From assembly GCA_002840125.1 (NCBI GenBank), contig PGZF01000002.1, positions 248,001 to 312,000 of the forward strand: a stretch of 64,000 bases of DNA. Reading direction: 5' to 3'. Shown one piece after another: positions 26,107-34,785 of the stretch. Both the position numbers and the translations under genes were made by a program. Origin of the DNA: Gammaproteobacteria bacterium HGW-Gammaproteobacteria-15. GTDB lineage: Bacteria > Pseudomonadota > Gammaproteobacteria > Enterobacterales > Alteromonadaceae. Below the pieces are notes generated by a model. That model was not told where the DNA came from. It saw only the letters and a program-made list of their open reading frames with translations, and did not search any database. Every line of letters begins with the position of its first letter. Position 1 is the stretch's first letter.

Positions 26107-26147
26107 AGTGTAAAAGCCGTGACGGGTTGCGGCTTGATATAAATCAA
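26107..26147 (-). promoter_or_regulatory. FNR-dependent promoter of the DGC-domain gene
   Basis: TTGATATAAATCAA (26134-26147) is a perfect TTGAT-N4-ATCAA FNR/Anr box. TACACT (minus strand, 26112-26107) is centred 31 bases away, as in class II FNR-activated promoters (box at about -41.5). The predicted start is near 26099. Confidence 0.85.
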
Positions 26148-26184
26148 AGCCGCCGTACGCTTACCCCTTCAGAGGTAAGGTAGT

Positions 26185-27387
26185 TTACCCCGGCCGGCCA
26201 TCTGGCCTTGGTGTGGTTAGCACCGGAAAATACACTAATACGTATAGTCCATACGCCAGTACCCAGCCCCCTATGCCTAACCATAGCCATTGCATAGTCT
26301 GGGCCGGCCATAGCCAAATTAATACCGTGCGGCTTACCGCAGCAGCCAGTACCAGCAAAAACGCCAGCGACATAATAGTGTGCGGTTTAAGCATGCGACC
26401 ACTATGGCCAAGTGACACTCTTGCCATCATGCTTAAAATCATGCTGCCCATGGCACCGGCGGTGAATGCATGCAGTGCTATGCTATTGCTGATATTTACC
26501 CCGGCATAACGTGCGCTGTATAGCGCTAACCCCAGCGGGATACACCAGTACGCCAGATGCAGCGACCACAGCAGTGGCACTTTAACCGTAAGCCAGATTT
26601 TCCAGCGCAGGCAGCGCAGGGCGGTGAGCAGGGCACTTAATGCAAATAAGCTGCTGATAGCCAGTGGCGGCAGGTATTTGCTCAGGGCAAAAAAGTGCAG
26701 TACAAAGATCAGCCATAAAGAACCCAGCGCAGCGCGATCCAGCCAGACAATGGCTTCCACCTTTTTAGTTTGGGTGCCATTGGCGGTAAACATCGGCAGC
26801 ACCCGGCCACCGACGATCGCCATCAGCAGCGTAATCAGCCATATGGCATTTTGGCTGCCTAACTGTATTAAATCATAGCGATTGTGGGCCACACCGATAT
26901 ACATTAGTGCATTACAGGCGCTCAGCAGCAACAGCAGCGGTATAAAAAACAGGTTGCGCTGCTGACCGGTTTTAATCAGCGGTATAGCTAACAATACCGC
27001 ACACACCGGCAGAAAGCTTAAATCCACCGCTGCCACCAGATATAGCGGTAAGCCCTGGCCAAACAACAGCAGCAGCCGGGCGCTTAACCACAACAAGCTG
27101 ATAAACAGCAGGCTTTTACCATGTGGCGCCCGCAGCCCGGTCCAGTTTTGTACTGCCGTCAGTAAAAAACCGATAACAATAGCGGCAACAAAACCAAACA
27201 GCATTTCATGGCTGTGCCAGAACAGCACGTTGGCAAAGGGCTTAAGCTGAATATGGCCGGCCAGAGCCAGGCCCCACAGCAGCATAGCAATAGCACTAAA
27301 GGCAGCACCAAATAAAAACATTGGCCGAAACGCCTGGCGCAATAGCGGCAACAGCTTTTGCTCGGTTGCCAGATCAGTAATTTGCAT
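26185..27387 (-). CDS. nnrS: NnrS family haem-copper membrane protein
   Basis: 400 residues, about 12 membrane helices. The family signature FWHSHEMLFGFVAAIVIGFLLTAVQNWTG is at about 58-86, preceded by LLRQAFRPMFLFG. A second His-rich part (SIALHAFTAGAMGSMILSMMARVSLGHSGR) lies at about 310-340. NnrS is known to protect cells against NO under nitrosative stress. The ATG is 14 bases after the stop of narK1, with which it probably forms one transcript. Confidence 0.9.
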   Translation of the reverse strand: MQITDLATEQKLLPLLRQAFRPMFLFGAAFSAIAMLLWGLALAGHIQLKPFANVLFWHSHEMLFGFVAAIVIGFLLTAVQNWTGLRAPHGKSLLFISLLWLSARLLLLFGQGLPLYLVAAVDLSFLPVCAVLLAIPLIKTGQQRNLFFIPLLLLLSACNALMYIGVAHNRYDLIQLGSQNAIWLITLLMAIVGGRVLPMFTANGTQTKKVEAIVWLDRAALGSLWLIFVLHFFALSKYLPPLAISSLFALSALLTALRCLRWKIWLTVKVPLLWSLHLAYWCIPLGLALYSARYAGVNISNSIALHAFTAGAMGSMILSMMARVSLGHSGRMLKPHTIMSLAFLLVLAAAVSRTVLIWLWPAQTMQWLWLGIGGWVLAYGLYVLVYFPVLTTPRPDGRPG

Positions 27388-27401
27388 GGTTTATCCTTAG
27401 C

Positions 27402-28706
27402 TTAAAGAGGTTGATCCTCATCGCGTAAAAAATTCTCTGTGCGTGCCTGAGCCAGCTTTTGCTGGTATTGCGCCGCCTGGTTGGCAAAAAACATGGTGAT
27501 CATACACAGCGCCAGTACGCCGTATAAAATCATAAAGCAGCCGGTAACAATACCCAGTACATCCTGCGCCATGCCAAACAGTATCGGCAGGGTACAGCCC
27601 CCCAGGGCGCCGATAGCGGCAACAAAACCACCGGCACTGCCCATATGCTGCGGGTAATAATCGTGGATCACTTTATAGACACTGGCACGGCCAAAGCCCT
27701 GGGCCACGCCAATAACAAAAATCAGTAAGGTAAACCACCAGACATTAAGGCCAATTTCCAGCTGCACATCCTTTTCCAGGCCATGCACAATCAAGGTAGT
27801 AGGTGGGTAGCTAAGAAAGAACAAACACACAAGGCATACCCAGAATACGCTCCAGTTTACTGCGCGGCCACCGTAGCGATCGGCAAACCAGCCGCCCAAT
27901 GCCCTTACCATGCTTGAGGTGGCAACAAAAAACAGCGTAAACGCCATAGCTTGCTGGGCATTCATGGCATAGGCCTGCATATAGTACTGTGGCAGCCACA
28001 ACAGCAGCGCTAAAAAACTGCCAAACACAAAATAGTAGTACAGGGAAAAACGCCAGATGCGTGCATCTGTTGCCAGCGTGCGCAGGCTAAGGGCTGCAGC
28101 CTGGGTGTAAGCCTGAGCAGGCTCTGCCGGTGACAACAGGGCAAACAGCAGTGTGATCAGTAACATACCTGCAGCATACAGCGGCCCCACCCACTGCCAG
28201 CCAAGGTAAGTTACCGCCAGCGGCACCAGCACAAAGGTAATGGCAACACCGGCATTACCCACGCCAAATAAACCCAGCGCCCGGCCCTGACGGCTTGAGG
28301 CAAACCAGACGCTGACATAGCGCACGCCAAAGGTAAAAGACACACCGCTGATACCAAACCAAAGCCCAAGCCATAAATAACCGCTGTAGCTGTTTACCAG
28401 TGGCAGCAGTAACAGCGCCGGTATTACTGCCAGCATCTGGTACAGCCATAAGCGTCGGCTGCTGATGCGATCCGCTAAAATGCCAAGCGGCACCCGCAGC
28501 AGGGCACCGGTTAATATCGGCGCCGCCAGCAGTATGCCGTATTGTGTAGCGCTGAGCGCCAGTTGTTGCTGCAACTGTATGCCCATTACAGCGTATAAGG
28601 TCCAGACCGAAAAGCAGGCGGCAAATGCCAGCGTTGCCAGCAGTAGCGCGCGGTTGGCCCCCGGCAGCGTGGCCTGTGCCAGTGTGGTGGGAGTAGCATG
28701 CTCCAT
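27402..28706 (-). CDS. narK1: Nitrate/nitrite MFS transporter (NarK1 type)
   Basis: 434 residues, 12 hydrophobic segments of the nitrate-nitrite porter family. The N-half has GILADRISSRRLWLYQML and the nitrate signature-like GLWFGISGVSFTFGVRYVSVWF. The C-half has GFGRASVYKVIHDYYPQHMGSAGGFVAAIGALGGC. Conserved Arg and Gly-rich nitrate motifs are in place. The type-1 designation (proton symport) is inferred from its similarity to the paired narK1/narK2 arrangement, with the other transporter transcribed divergently at 29009. nnrS follows. Confidence 0.85.
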   Translation of the reverse strand: MEHATPTTLAQATLPGANRALLLATLAFAACFSVWTLYAVMGIQLQQQLALSATQYGILLAAPILTGALLRVPLGILADRISSRRLWLYQMLAVIPALLLLPLVNSYSGYLWLGLWFGISGVSFTFGVRYVSVWFASSRQGRALGLFGVGNAGVAITFVLVPLAVTYLGWQWVGPLYAAGMLLITLLFALLSPAEPAQAYTQAAALSLRTLATDARIWRFSLYYYFVFGSFLALLLWLPQYYMQAYAMNAQQAMAFTLFFVATSSMVRALGGWFADRYGGRAVNWSVFWVCLVCLFFLSYPPTTLIVHGLEKDVQLEIGLNVWWFTLLIFVIGVAQGFGRASVYKVIHDYYPQHMGSAGGFVAAIGALGGCTLPILFGMAQDVLGIVTGCFMILYGVLALCMITMFFANQAAQYQQKLAQARTENFLRDEDQPL

Positions 28707-28877
28707 AGCAAATATCCGCCAATCAGTATTACAGCTTAGTGTAACGTCAAAGTTGAACGCTGCCGCAGCGCAGAGGGTGTACCTCTGCCGCGCTGGTCAA
28801 GATAGGGAAAGGTGGGGAGTTACACCAAAGTGGGTAGCAGGCGCTGAAATGCTGCGCCATGGCGGTGGTCGTTGCCC

Positions 28878-28893
28878 TACCTATAAGTTGGTA
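28878..28893 (+). promoter_or_regulatory. Probable NarL/NarP box upstream of narK2
   Basis: TACCTAT-AA-GTTGGTA is an inverted 7-2-7 pair that fits the NarL heptamer arrangement with one mismatch. It lies about 94 bases upstream of the predicted narK2 start, the position expected for nitrate activation acting together with FNR. Confidence 0.55.
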
Positions 28894-28930
28894 TCTGTCT
28901 GTTTTACAGTAATAAATTGCCTGTCAGGCT

Positions 28931-28972
28931 TTGTTTTATATCAATGATTTTGCCGCTTCAGCTCTCTACACT
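28931..28972 (+). promoter_or_regulatory. FNR-type promoter of narK2
   Basis: TTGTTTTATATCAA (28931-28944) has one perfect and one relaxed FNR half-site. TACACT (28967-28972) is centred 32 bases downstream, close to class II geometry. The TTG at 28931 is thus a promoter base, not a start codon. Confidence 0.65.
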
Positions 28973-29008
28973 TGGTGCAGTTTATCTGTTAATCCTGTGG
29001 AGAATGTT

Positions 29009-30505
29009 ATGGCTGGACCTGCTTTAGCAACTGCAAGCGGCAGTAGGTTAAACCTGCTGAATTTCGCTGAGCAAAAAGTAAAAATGCTGCACCTGACCTG
29101 GTTTGCCTTCTTTTTAACTTTCGTTATCTGGTTCGCGCATGCCCCTTTGCTTATTCATATTAAAGACGCCCTGGCGCTGACCGATGCTCAGGTTAAAGCG
29201 CTGCTGATCTTAAACGTAGCGATAACCATACCAGCACGTATCGTTGTCGGCATGCTGGTTGATCGCTATGGCCCACGCATTATGTACTCCTTGTTGTTAT
29301 TTATCTCGGCGTTGCTGTGTATTGGCTTTGCCTTTGCGCAAACTTACGACGCGCTGGCGCTGTTCCGCTTTTTACTCGGTTTTGTCGGTGCCGGCTTTGT
29401 GGTGGGGATCCGCCTGGTTGGCGAGTGGTTTCCGCATCATCAGGTAGGTACCGCTGAGGGCATCTATGGTGGTTGGGGTAACTTTGGCTCAGCCGCTGCG
29501 GCCATGACGCTACCGGCATTGGCACTGGCTTATGGCGGTGCCGATGGCTGGCGTTATGCAATTGGTACTGTGGGCGTAATCAGTGCGGTATATGCGCTGG
29601 TATTTTACAAATATGCCCGTAATACCCCTAAAGGCTCGGTGTATTTTAAGCCGAAAAAAACCGGTGCTATGGTGGTATCCAGCTGGAGTGCCTTGTGGGG
29701 CTTAATCGTAATGAATATCCCTATGCATCTGGCGCTGGGCATGCTGGCCTGGCGCTTGTCACCGGCCGGGGTAAACCTGTTTACTACCGATATGATGTAT
29801 GCGCTCTGGGGTGTGTTATTGCTGCTGTTTATCGTGCAAACCCAGCAAACCTGGCGTATCAACGTTGAGCATTTACGTGCCGGTGTGCCGGAGGCGGATA
29901 AATACAGCTTTAAACAGGTGGGTATTTTAAACATTGCCTACTTTGCTACCTTTGGCTCTGAGCTGGCGGTGGTATCAATGTTGCCGCTGTATTTTCTGGA
30001 GACCTTTGAGGGCATTAGTGCGGTGAAAGCCGGTTTACTGGCGTCGGGTTTTGCCTTTATGAACCTGGTTTCGCGGCCTATGGGCGGCTGGTTTTCTGAT
30101 AAATTTGGCCGGCGTAAAAGCATGCTGATCTTAATTGGCGGTTTAGCGGCCGGTTATTTGCTGATGGGTCTGATGGACAGCCACTGGTGGATCCCGCTGG
30201 CGGTGCTGGCCACCATGGCCTGTAGTTTCTTTGTGCAGGCCGGCGAGGGCGCGGTATTTGCCATAGTACCACTGATTAAACGCAGCATGACCGGCCAGAT
30301 TGCCGGTATGGCCGGCGCTTACGGTAATGTTGGCGCGGTGGTGTATTTAACTGTGCTTAGCTATGTCAGTTACAGTATGTTCTTCTATGTTATTGCTGCC
30401 TCTGCCTTGGTGGGCCTGGTTGCGGTAATGTTTTTGGACGACCCGAAAGGCCATATTACCGAAGTAGGAGAAGACGGTACTGTGCACCGGATTAATGTCG
30501 GTTAA
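29009..30505 (+). CDS. narK2: Nitrate/nitrite MFS antiporter (NarK2 type)
   Basis: About 498 residues. The start at 29009 has GGAGAATGTT in front. 12 membrane helices, with the nitrate signatures GAGFVVGIRLVGEWF (about 130) and, in the second half, EGAVFAIVPLIKRSMTGQIAGMAGAYGNVGAVVY (about 410-445). The sequence also has a cytoplasmic segment (YKYARNTPKGSVYFKPKK). It resembles NarK2-type nitrate/nitrite exchangers. The narK2-phosphatase/kinase pair is transcribed away from narK1-nnrS. Confidence 0.85.
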   Translation: MAGPALATASGSRLNLLNFAEQKVKMLHLTWFAFFLTFVIWFAHAPLLIHIKDALALTDAQVKALLILNVAITIPARIVVGMLVDRYGPRIMYSLLLFISALLCIGFAFAQTYDALALFRFLLGFVGAGFVVGIRLVGEWFPHHQVGTAEGIYGGWGNFGSAAAAMTLPALALAYGGADGWRYAIGTVGVISAVYALVFYKYARNTPKGSVYFKPKKTGAMVVSSWSALWGLIVMNIPMHLALGMLAWRLSPAGVNLFTTDMMYALWGVLLLLFIVQTQQTWRINVEHLRAGVPEADKYSFKQVGILNIAYFATFGSELAVVSMLPLYFLETFEGISAVKAGLLASGFAFMNLVSRPMGGWFSDKFGRRKSMLILIGGLAAGYLLMGLMDSHWWIPLAVLATMACSFFVQAGEGAVFAIVPLIKRSMTGQIAGMAGAYGNVGAVVYLTVLSYVSYSMFFYVIAASALVGLVAVMFLDDPKGHITEVGEDGTVHRINVG

Positions 30506-30535
30506 TGTGACTACTGCCAGAAAAAGGACTAACAA

Positions 30536-32272
30536 GTGAGCGGATCTGAATTGCAACTTTACTACAGCCATCTCTGTGAGGCGGGCATTAAGCCAGCCAA
30601 CGAGGATGCGGTGGCAGTCAATATGCCTCAAGATCCGCACTTGGTAACTTACAAAGGCGCCTGCTTTGCGCTGGCCGATGGCGTCAGTACCGCCGAGGCC
30701 GGCCAGCAGGCCAGTGAGCGGGCGGTCAGCCGCTTTTGCCGCGAGTATAGCCAGACACCCGACAGCTGGTCGGTGGCCTACAGTGCCACGCAGTTGCTGG
30801 CCACCATTAATAATGAGCTGTATGAGCTGAGCCATCAGTTTGTCCACGATCAGAAAGGCTATCTCACCACTTTTACCGCGTTGATTATCAAATCGCAAAC
30901 AGCGCATTTTTTTCATATCGGCGATAGCCGTTTGTACCACTGGCGCGACGGTGTGTTAGTGCAACTTAGTCAGGATCACACTACGGTATTATCCGGGCAG
31001 CGCCAGTTTCTTGGCCGTGCGTTGGGCATGGATGCACGGGTTGCACTGCAACAGGGTAGCCAGAGTTTACGCCCCGGTGACAGGTTTCTGCTGTGTTCTG
31101 ACGGCATATCCGACTTTATCAGCGCCGATGAGCTGCAACGTGCGGTATCAACCGCGACTGATTTAAGCTTAACGGCCGCACAATTAAAGCAGCAGGCTTT
31201 GGCGCTGGGCAGTGATGATAATCTCAGCCTGATCCTGGTAGAAGTAACAAAGTTACCGCAGCAAAGCCTGGACGATTTAAACCAACATCTTACCCGGTTG
31301 CCGTTTCCGCCGGCGTTAAGCGCGGGCATGAAACTGGATGGTTATAAGGTGCTGCAGGAGTTGTTTGCCAGCAGCCGCAGCCATTTGTATCTGGTAGAAG
31401 ATGAGGCGAGCGGCCGGCAGTTGGTATTAAAATGCCCGTCGCTGAATTACGATGATGATGCGTTGTATATTGACCGTTTTATCCGTGAAGAGTGGATTGG
31501 CCTGCGCATTGATTCTGACTACGTGGTCAAGGTAGTACGACAAACCCGGCCACGCAGCTTTTTGTATTACTTAATGGAATATCTGCCGGGGCAAAACCTG
31601 GAGCAGTGGTTTGAACATCAGCCCAAGCCGCTAAAACCGGCACTGGCCATTAAGCTGGTAAAGCAGATAGCCGAAGGTTTAACCGCGTTTCATCGCATGG
31701 GCGCGATTCATCAGGATTTAAAACCCGGTAATATTATTTACCTCAATGATGGCAGCTTAAAAATTGTCGATTTTGGCTCGGTGTATGTGGCAGGCCTGGC
31801 TGAAATATACAGCCCGCTGCAGCATGAGGCGGCGCTGGGTACTGCAGCGTATTCGGATCCTCACTATTTACTCGGGCACAACTCCGGCGTGCAGGGTGAT
31901 ATTTACGCTCTGGCGACTATTGCTTATGAGTTGTTCAGCGGCGGCCATTTACCCTATGGCAATGCAGTAGAAGAGTGCCGCACTGCGGCCGATTACGATA
32001 AACTGCGCTATCGCAGTGCCAGTCAGTTTAATACGGTTATACCCACCTGGTTTGATCGTGCCTTGCAAAAGGGCGTCAGCATGGATTTATCGCAGCGCTA
32101 TCAGAGCATAAACCAGCTGCTAACCGACTTACAGCAACCTAACCTTGAGTTTTTGCACGAGGAGGTGAAGCAGGAGCATAGAACCAATCCACTGTTATTC
32201 TGGCAACTGCTTTCCGGTTTCTGGTTTATTACCTTATTGCTGGTAGTGTGGTTGTTTTTACTGCGGCGTTAA
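30536..32272 (+). CDS. PP2C phosphatase-Ser/Thr kinase fusion
   Basis: 578 residues. Starts with GTG preceded by AAAAAGGA. Residues 1-240 are a PP2C phosphatase (ANEDAVAV, FALADGVSTAEAG, FFHIGDSRLYHW, DNLSLILVE; metal Asp residues present). Residues about 262-535 are a protein kinase (LVLKCP ATP Lys, HQDLKPGNI, VDFGSV in place of DFG). A membrane helix ends the protein (LLFWQLLSGFWFITLLLVVWLFLLRR). Such fusions are known beside nitrate transporter genes. It may set phosphorylation of narK2 or another partner (inference). The catalytic HQD replaces HRD, a known variant. Confidence 0.85.
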   Translation: MSGSELQLYYSHLCEAGIKPANEDAVAVNMPQDPHLVTYKGACFALADGVSTAEAGQQASERAVSRFCREYSQTPDSWSVAYSATQLLATINNELYELSHQFVHDQKGYLTTFTALIIKSQTAHFFHIGDSRLYHWRDGVLVQLSQDHTTVLSGQRQFLGRALGMDARVALQQGSQSLRPGDRFLLCSDGISDFISADELQRAVSTATDLSLTAAQLKQQALALGSDDNLSLILVEVTKLPQQSLDDLNQHLTRLPFPPALSAGMKLDGYKVLQELFASSRSHLYLVEDEASGRQLVLKCPSLNYDDDALYIDRFIREEWIGLRIDSDYVVKVVRQTRPRSFLYYLMEYLPGQNLEQWFEHQPKPLKPALAIKLVKQIAEGLTAFHRMGAIHQDLKPGNIIYLNDGSLKIVDFGSVYVAGLAEIYSPLQHEAALGTAAYSDPHYLLGHNSGVQGDIYALATIAYELFSGGHLPYGNAVEECRTAADYDKLRYRSASQFNTVIPTWFDRALQKGVSMDLSQRYQSINQLLTDLQQPNLEFLHEEVKQEHRTNPLLFWQLLSGFWFITLLLVVWLFLLRR

Positions 32273-32356
32273 GTTGTGCTCTAATGAACTTGCTGCTCTG
32301 TCTGGAATCTGATTAGTGTGCTAGGATATCGCTATATTTACAGTACAGAGGTGATT

Positions 32357-32608
32357 ATGTATCAAGCTGTAAGAACTGTTCGGAAACATCAAAGAAAATC
32401 TGAGTTAGATGATAACAAAACCTTGATGGATATTGGCGTTCGTGCATCACGTACTGCGGTGCAGCAAGCTTTGGATGCAGGAGTGTCTATTACTTTTGTT
32501 GAAAATGGCGAGATGGTGAAATTGGACGCTGGCAACAAAAAAACTTTCTTAAAGCGTGTTACCGTTAAACCTGAGCTAAAACTCAGAGATTTACTTTGCC
32601 AAAATTGA
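32357..32608 (+). CDS. Small protein preceding a zeta-like toxin, putative antitoxin
   Basis: 83 residues, basic and hydrophilic (MYQAVRTVRKHQRKSELDDN...). A GAGGTGATT ribosome site precedes the ATG at 32357. Its stop overlaps the start of the zeta-like gene, as in toxin-antitoxin pairs. I recognise no domain. Base use is poorer in G+C than the neighbours. The antitoxin role is inferred from position only. Confidence 0.5.
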   Translation: MYQAVRTVRKHQRKSELDDNKTLMDIGVRASRTAVQQALDAGVSITFVENGEMVKLDAGNKKTFLKRVTVKPELKLRDLLCQN

Positions 32609-33270
32609 GATTGATTGCCGGGCCTAATGGCTCGGGCAAAACAACTTTAACAACACAGTTAAGGGAGCATTATGCTGTTCGTCTTGGGCAGTATCTTAAT
32701 CCTGATGATATTGCAAAACATATTAATTTAACTGAATTGTTGCAGCAATTTTCTAATTCAAAGAACATTGATTTATCAGAAGGTAATACCTATCAAGCTG
32801 CTAAGCTAGCGCAACAAATTGCACTTGGTCTTCGTGAGGATTGGATCAGAGATCAGTTGTCTTTTAGCTATGAGTCGGTAATGAGTCACGAGAGCCATCT
32901 TGATTTCTTCCAGCGTGCCAATACTGCCGGATATAAAGCCTATCTTTATTACGTGTGTACGTCGGATCCTGAGGTAAATGTTGCGAGGGTTGAGCAGCGG
33001 GTTGAACTTGGCGGGCATAGTGTACCGAGAGATAAAATCTTTCAAAGATACGAGAGAAGTCTCAAGCTACTACCTGAAATGGCACGGGCATCGCGCAGAA
33101 GCTATTTCTTTGATAATTCCACCCGACAATTAACCTTTATTGCTGAAGTCACACCAGATGGTTACCTTGATATCGTAGAGAAGAACTTTGATCGGGCTCA
33201 GCCACTCTGGTTTGCTGAAAGTGTAATTAAACACTGGGCTCGCGATAAAATCCGTCTCAGTAAAGTTTAA
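32596..33270 (+). CDS. Zeta-toxin-like P-loop kinase
   Basis: 224 residues. The Walker A motif LIAGPNGSGKTTLTTQL is at 6-22, LNPDDIAKHIN follows, and the segment SFSYESVMSHESHLDFFQRA is typical of zeta-type kinases that phosphorylate UDP-N-acetylglucosamine. Start is TTG at 32596, four codons before the stop of the upstream small gene. It converges with mog (2 bases between stops). Low G+C compared with neighbours suggests lateral arrival. A housekeeping P-loop kinase role is possible. Confidence 0.75.
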   Translation: MPKLRLIAGPNGSGKTTLTTQLREHYAVRLGQYLNPDDIAKHINLTELLQQFSNSKNIDLSEGNTYQAAKLAQQIALGLREDWIRDQLSFSYESVMSHESHLDFFQRANTAGYKAYLYYVCTSDPEVNVARVEQRVELGGHSVPRDKIFQRYERSLKLLPEMARASRRSYFFDNSTRQLTFIAEVTPDGYLDIVEKNFDRAQPLWFAESVIKHWARDKIRLSKV

Positions 33271-33272
33271 TA

Positions 33273-33809
33273 TCAGCTTTTCGGCCTGAATGCTTTAATC
33301 ACGCCTTCATTGCACTGCAAATAAGGCCCGTTCATTAAGTCGATACAGTAAGGCACTGCCGGGAATACCGCATCTAAACATTGGCGAATGGCTTTGGGTT
33401 TGCCTGGCAGGTTGATAATTAAACTGCTGCCGCGCAGGCCCGCGGTTTGGCGTGACAATATTGCCGTTGGTACGTATTTTAATGACTCAGTACGCATCAG
33501 TTCGCCAAAACCCGGCATCATTCTGTCGCACACTGCTTCGGTGGCCTCGGGCGTAACGTCGCGTTTGGCCGGGCCGGTACCGCCGGTGGTGACAATTAAA
33601 CAGCAGCCTTGTTCGTCGGCCAGCTCGCGTAGCGTTTGCTCAATTAACGGCTGCTCATCCGGGATCAGCCGGTATTCGGCCTGCCAGTCACTGGTTAAAT
33701 AGTCTTTTAGCGTATCGATAATGGCTTTACCGGATAAATCTTCATAGACGCCGGCACTGGCGCGATCGCTTACTGTGACGATACCGATTTTAGCTAATAT
33801 TTGTGTCAT
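33273..33809 (-). CDS. mog: Molybdopterin adenylyltransferase Mog/MoaB family
   Basis: 178 residues of the MogA/MoaB fold, with IGIVTVSDRASAGVYEDLSG at 8-27, the substrate loop VTTGGTGPAKRDVTPEAT at about 74-91 and LPGKPKAIRQCLD later. It adenylylates molybdopterin before molybdenum insertion. Length fits Mog more than the shorter MoaB. It complements moeB at 22162 in supplying cofactor for NarG. It lies downstream of ubiU-ubiV, across a repeat. Confidence 0.85.
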   Translation of the reverse strand: MTQILAKIGIVTVSDRASAGVYEDLSGKAIIDTLKDYLTSDWQAEYRLIPDEQPLIEQTLRELADEQGCCLIVTTGGTGPAKRDVTPEATEAVCDRMMPGFGELMRTESLKYVPTAILSRQTAGLRGSSLIINLPGKPKAIRQCLDAVFPAVPYCIDLMNGPYLQCNEGVIKAFRPKS

Positions 33810-33838
33810 CTGCGCTCCAAAGGTTACATCCTGAGCCT

Positions 33839-33903
33839 CTCAAAACTCAAAACTCAAAACTCAAAACTCAAAACTCAAAACTCAAAACTCAAAACTCAAA
33901 ACT
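33839..33903. repeat. Nine-copy heptanucleotide tandem repeat (CTCAAAA)
   Basis: The unit CTCAAAA is repeated about nine times without error from 33839 to 33903, then decays into CTCATCA. It lies in the 99-base gap between ubiV (stop at 33909) and mog (start at 33809). Seen on the transcribed minus strand it reads GAGTTTT, and TGA falls in all three frames. The unit length makes slippage shift spacing by 7. Confidence 0.95.
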
Positions 33904-33908
33904 CATCA

Positions 33909-34781
33909 TCACCCTGTCGCCATACCGGCCAGGTTCAGCCAGTAGCCGTTACTGTCGGTTGCTGGCAGTGGCTGCGGCGCTGTGCCGTTAATATTGGCTT
34001 TAAACTTTGTCAGCCAGTCAAAGGTGCCTTCAACTTGTGGGCTTAACCGTACTATATCCACCATGCCTTGCATAGCCGGTAACTGGTTAATCAGGTTATA
34101 ACGGCTACCGGACTGTGTTTGAATGCCGTTTAGTACAAAAACAGCAGTACCATCCTGGCTGCTTACCTGGCGCCCCTGCGGATAATTAATGCAGCACAGC
34201 TCGCACTGATCTTTACTGCGGTTTTCCGAGCGGGCTGTAAAACAGCGGCCACTCCAGGCCAGCGGCAAATGGCCAAAGCCGAATACTTCGGTGTCAAAAC
34301 AGTCGCGGATATCACTAATGAGGCTCTGGCTTAACAGCGTATCCAGCCAGTGTTGGGACAACTCTACCGGCATTACCCAGCGCGTTAACCCCATACCAAC
34401 TAACCGGCGTAAGCTGTGCTGGTTGTAGCAGTTTATTGCGGCACCGGCGACAAACGGCAAGCCATGTTCCTGTAACATGCTAATGGCGCCAACGTCATTG
34501 GCTTCAACTAAAAACTCACCGTTATCAACATACTTGCGTAGCTCCCGCAGCTCACCGGGTGCTTCATATAAGGTCATCGACGATAAGCACACTTGTTTGC
34601 CAGCTTCACGCAGCATCTGAGCCAGCGCCATATAGTCATCAAATTTCAGCTCACGTCTTTTGCTGCATACCGTTTCACCTAAATAGACAATATCTATCGC
34701 TGAATCGGCGGCGTCACGGTAAAACTGCTGCATCTGTGCTTTTGGCCAAAAGTACAGCACAGGTCCCAGAGAGAATTTCAT
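33909..34781 (-). CDS. ubiV: Anaerobic ubiquinone hydroxylation protein UbiV (U32 peptidase family)
   Basis: About 290 residues. Starts MKFSLGPVLYFWPK at 34781, the conserved UbiV N-terminus; a longer frame to 34970 overlaps ubiU and is unlikely. The U32 pattern is VYLGETVCSKRRELKFDDY and, later, Cys residues in SGRCFTARSENRSKDQCELCCINYPQG, which bind the [4Fe-4S] cluster. UbiU and UbiV act together in oxygen-independent ubiquinone synthesis. It starts four bases after ubiU. Confidence 0.9.
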   Translation of the reverse strand: MKFSLGPVLYFWPKAQMQQFYRDAADSAIDIVYLGETVCSKRRELKFDDYMALAQMLREAGKQVCLSSMTLYEAPGELRELRKYVDNGEFLVEANDVGAISMLQEHGLPFVAGAAINCYNQHSLRRLVGMGLTRWVMPVELSQHWLDTLLSQSLISDIRDCFDTEVFGFGHLPLAWSGRCFTARSENRSKDQCELCCINYPQGRQVSSQDGTAVFVLNGIQTQSGSRYNLINQLPAMQGMVDIVRLSPQVEGTFDWLTKFKANINGTAPQPLPATDSNGYWLNLAGMATG

Positions 34782-34785
34782 CAGA

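Noticed and set aside
28931..29008. In-frame TTG start that would lengthen NarK2 by 26 residues
   Set aside because: The TTG is part of an FNR half-site, the extra residues are not like NarK, and the ATG at 29009 has a good ribosome site.
33839..33903. Possible CRISPR or iteron array
   Set aside because: Units are 7 bases with no spacers and no cas or replication gene is nearby.
33801..34046. Plus-strand ORFs with repeated KLKTQNS peptides
   Set aside because: They are translations of the CTCAAAA repeat (three units make seven codons) and overlap mog and ubiV on the other strand.
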